Below are positions 63,105 through 64,000 of a stretch of DNA of 64,000 nucleotides, one piece after another. The notes under the pieces were generated by a model that was not told the origin of the DNA, ran no database searches, and was given only the letters and a program-made list of their open reading frames with translations. Each line of letters starts with the position of its first letter. Position 1 is the stretch's first letter. This DNA is from an uncultured Bacteroidales bacterium (GTDB taxonomy: Bacteria; Bacteroidota; Bacteroidia; Bacteroidales; Paludibacteraceae): contig CACZVM010000007.1 of assembly GCA_902784585.1 (NCBI GenBank), forward strand, positions 41,803-105,802, in the 5' to 3' direction. Made by a program: the position numbers and the translations under genes.

Positions 63105-63137
63105 GCAAAGATACTACTTTTTTTGCACATATGCAAG
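63105..63137 (-). promoter_or_regulatory. ddl promoter
   Basis: Minus strand CTTGCATATGTGC then GTAGTATCTTTGC, 33 nt overall. Confidence 0.75.
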
Positions 63138-63191
63138 CGCGCGCGCAACTTTTTTATTCCTTTTCTTTTCGATATTTTTCGTTTCAAAATG

Positions 63192-63211
63192 TATATTATA
63201 TATATAATATA
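63192..63211. repeat. 20-bp AT palindrome
   Basis: TATATTATATATATAATATA is identical to its reverse complement. It lies upstream of the ddl promoter. Confidence 0.7.
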
Positions 63212-63282
63212 TAATATAGTAAAAGAAGGGCAAAAATGGTAGTTTCGGGGCGTTGAAAGGTCTCTGACGGTGGAGGAATATC

Positions 63283-63355
63283 GCCCTAATCACGCACTAA
63301 TAACGCGGTAATCACCCGGTAATCACCCCGTTATCACCCCGTTATCACCCGCTTT
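63283..63355. repeat. Stuttered repeat tract, core GGTAATCACCC / CGTTATCACCC
   Basis: About six degenerate copies of an 11-13 nt unit built on TAATCACC/TTATCACC. It resembles the tract at 32184-32245. Confidence 0.75.
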
Positions 63356-63492
63356 TGTCTTGTTCCGATCAGGTAAATGTCTCGTTAAAACCTCGTTAGT
63401 TTCTTATGGTTGAGCGGGAAATTAGATTTCCTTGGAAAAGAAGAAAGATTTTTTACGCGGGATAGTATCCCGCACAATGAACAAAGCCTATT

Positions 63493-64000
63493 CTACTTTA
63501 ATTTCCAGGTTTGCCAATCGGCGGCATCGGAAGAAGGCGTGACGGTCGGTGTTTGCGACTTACCGTTCTTGACGATAGACTGCTGGCGGACGTTGGTGGT
63601 GATGTAGGTGCCAAGTTCCTGCAAGGTGACATCACCCTTGGTGTCTTGGAGTTTCTTCAAGAGATAATAGGTGAACATGCCGTGTTGTTCGTCGGTATTG
63701 GGATAGGCTGTCTCATCGCCCGAGGCGGCAGAGAAGACTACCATCTTGCCTTGCGGCTGGCCGCTCTTCACCTTGATAGCCACGCCACGCGCAGAGGCAA
63801 GCATGCCGTCCTCGCGTTTCGAGCCGGAGAAGCAGGCGTCCATGAAGACAGTGACAGAGCGAGCACGCATCGCACCGAGTTTCTGGTACATGTCATCGAG
63901 CTTGTAGGCCGATTGTACGTAACGTCCGTCGCCATCTATAGGCAGCAGGTACGCCGATTTGCTGGCTTCATCGGGGATGCCGTGACCGGCATAATAGACA
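63493..64000 (-). CDS. Caspase-family (C14) protease, 3' part (partial)
   Basis: The frame runs from the right edge to the stop at 63493; at least 168 codons, start outside. The catalytic His lies in VYYAGHGIPDE and the Cys in VTVFMDACFSGSKRE, the two motifs of caspase/metacaspase p20 domains. Also seen: YLLPIDGDGRYVQS, MVVFSAASGDETAYPNTDEQHGMFTYYLLKKLQ, and LQELGTYITTNVRQQS. The chain ends soon after the p20-like fold (DAADWQTWKLK). Whether a signal peptide or an extra N-terminal domain exists cannot be seen. Both catalytic residues are present, so it is probably active. Confidence 0.93.
   Translation of the reverse strand, partial: VYYAGHGIPDEASKSAYLLPIDGDGRYVQSAYKLDDMYQKLGAMRARSVTVFMDACFSGSKREDGMLASARGVAIKVKSGQPQGKMVVFSAASGDETAYPNTDEQHGMFTYYLLKKLQDTKGDVTLQELGTYITTNVRQQSIVKNGKSQTPTVTPSSDAADWQTWKLK

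Larger units (their letters stand above)
63080..63492. other. Intergenic region ddl / caspase
   Basis: It holds the ddl promoter (63105-63137), a perfect 20-bp AT palindrome (63192-63211), a GTAATCACCCGG-type repeat tract (63283-63355) and a perfect hairpin GCGGGATA-g-TATCCCGC (63457-63473) just past the caspase stop. No gene seen. Confidence 0.6.

Noticed and set aside
63457-63473. Terminator for the caspase gene
   Set aside because: The hairpin is perfect, but on the minus strand it is followed by GTAAAAAATC, not a T run.

Overview
The window reads as a Bacteroidales (Bacteroidota) chromosome segment. The evidence is the housekeeping gene set, a GldJ-type gliding/type IX secretion lipoprotein, very large secreted adhesin-like proteins, the absence of Shine-Dalgarno-like leaders, and many promoters of the Bacteroidota type (TTTG, about 20 nt, TAnnTTTGC). 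The genus cannot be fixed from this sequence; an uncultured gut-type lineage is plausible.

Layout. 1-7765 (-): 5' part of a giant choice-of-anchor-J/Fn3-like surface protein running off the left edge. 7971-12619: gcvH and gldJ (-), folP and cdaA (+), an outer-membrane beta-barrel (-). 12727-18464: metG (+) facing the hflX-hpt-phosphoglucomutase operon (-). 18533-29052 (-): a 3356-aa secreted protein whose stop overlaps the start of a small protein with a PxxPxG-transmembrane-Arg tail. 29261-31376 (-): rpsO, smpB, a CNNM/CBS membrane protein. 31426-32323: an unusual leader region with hairpins, a promoter and a truncated copy of the next gene's signal peptide. 32324-40526 (+): a 2699-aa InlB-repeat protein whose 27-residue C-terminal tail has been shifted out of frame inside a small repeat tract, followed by a second small PxxPxG-transmembrane-Arg protein. 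41127-44860: panD, a GxxExxY nuclease-family gene between two inverted structured flanks, tgt, an LptF/LptG-type permease, a tiny secreted beta protein. 45221-51632 (+): typA, tig, mpl, dCMP deaminase, ctpA. 51695-54199 (-): ansA then pepD. 54299-54967 (+): orphan response regulator with Glu at the phospho-acceptor position. 54982-59545 (-): kelch-like lipoprotein, pgk, DUF3127 OB-fold protein, metallophosphatase, short recO. 59641-63079: 5-formyl-THF cyclo-ligase (+), a helical unknown, polyprenyl synthase and ddl (-). 63493-64000 (-): caspase-like protease cut by the right edge.

Four things stand out. (i) Two giant secreted proteins each precede a small protein with a tripartite sorting-like C-terminus, and both giants carry the same 27-residue tail, which in one is out of frame and would be restored by loss of one 10-nt repeat unit. 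(ii) Short stuttered repeat tracts, each with its own core sequence, lie at gene borders and also inside mpl, ddl and typA as apparent in-frame insertions. (iii) The GxxExxY gene is flanked by two similar inverted stem-bounded elements. (iv) Fifteen promoters share an exact 33-nt geometry, in two places merged with the terminator of the upstream gene. Positions and alignments were read by eye; no database search was possible.
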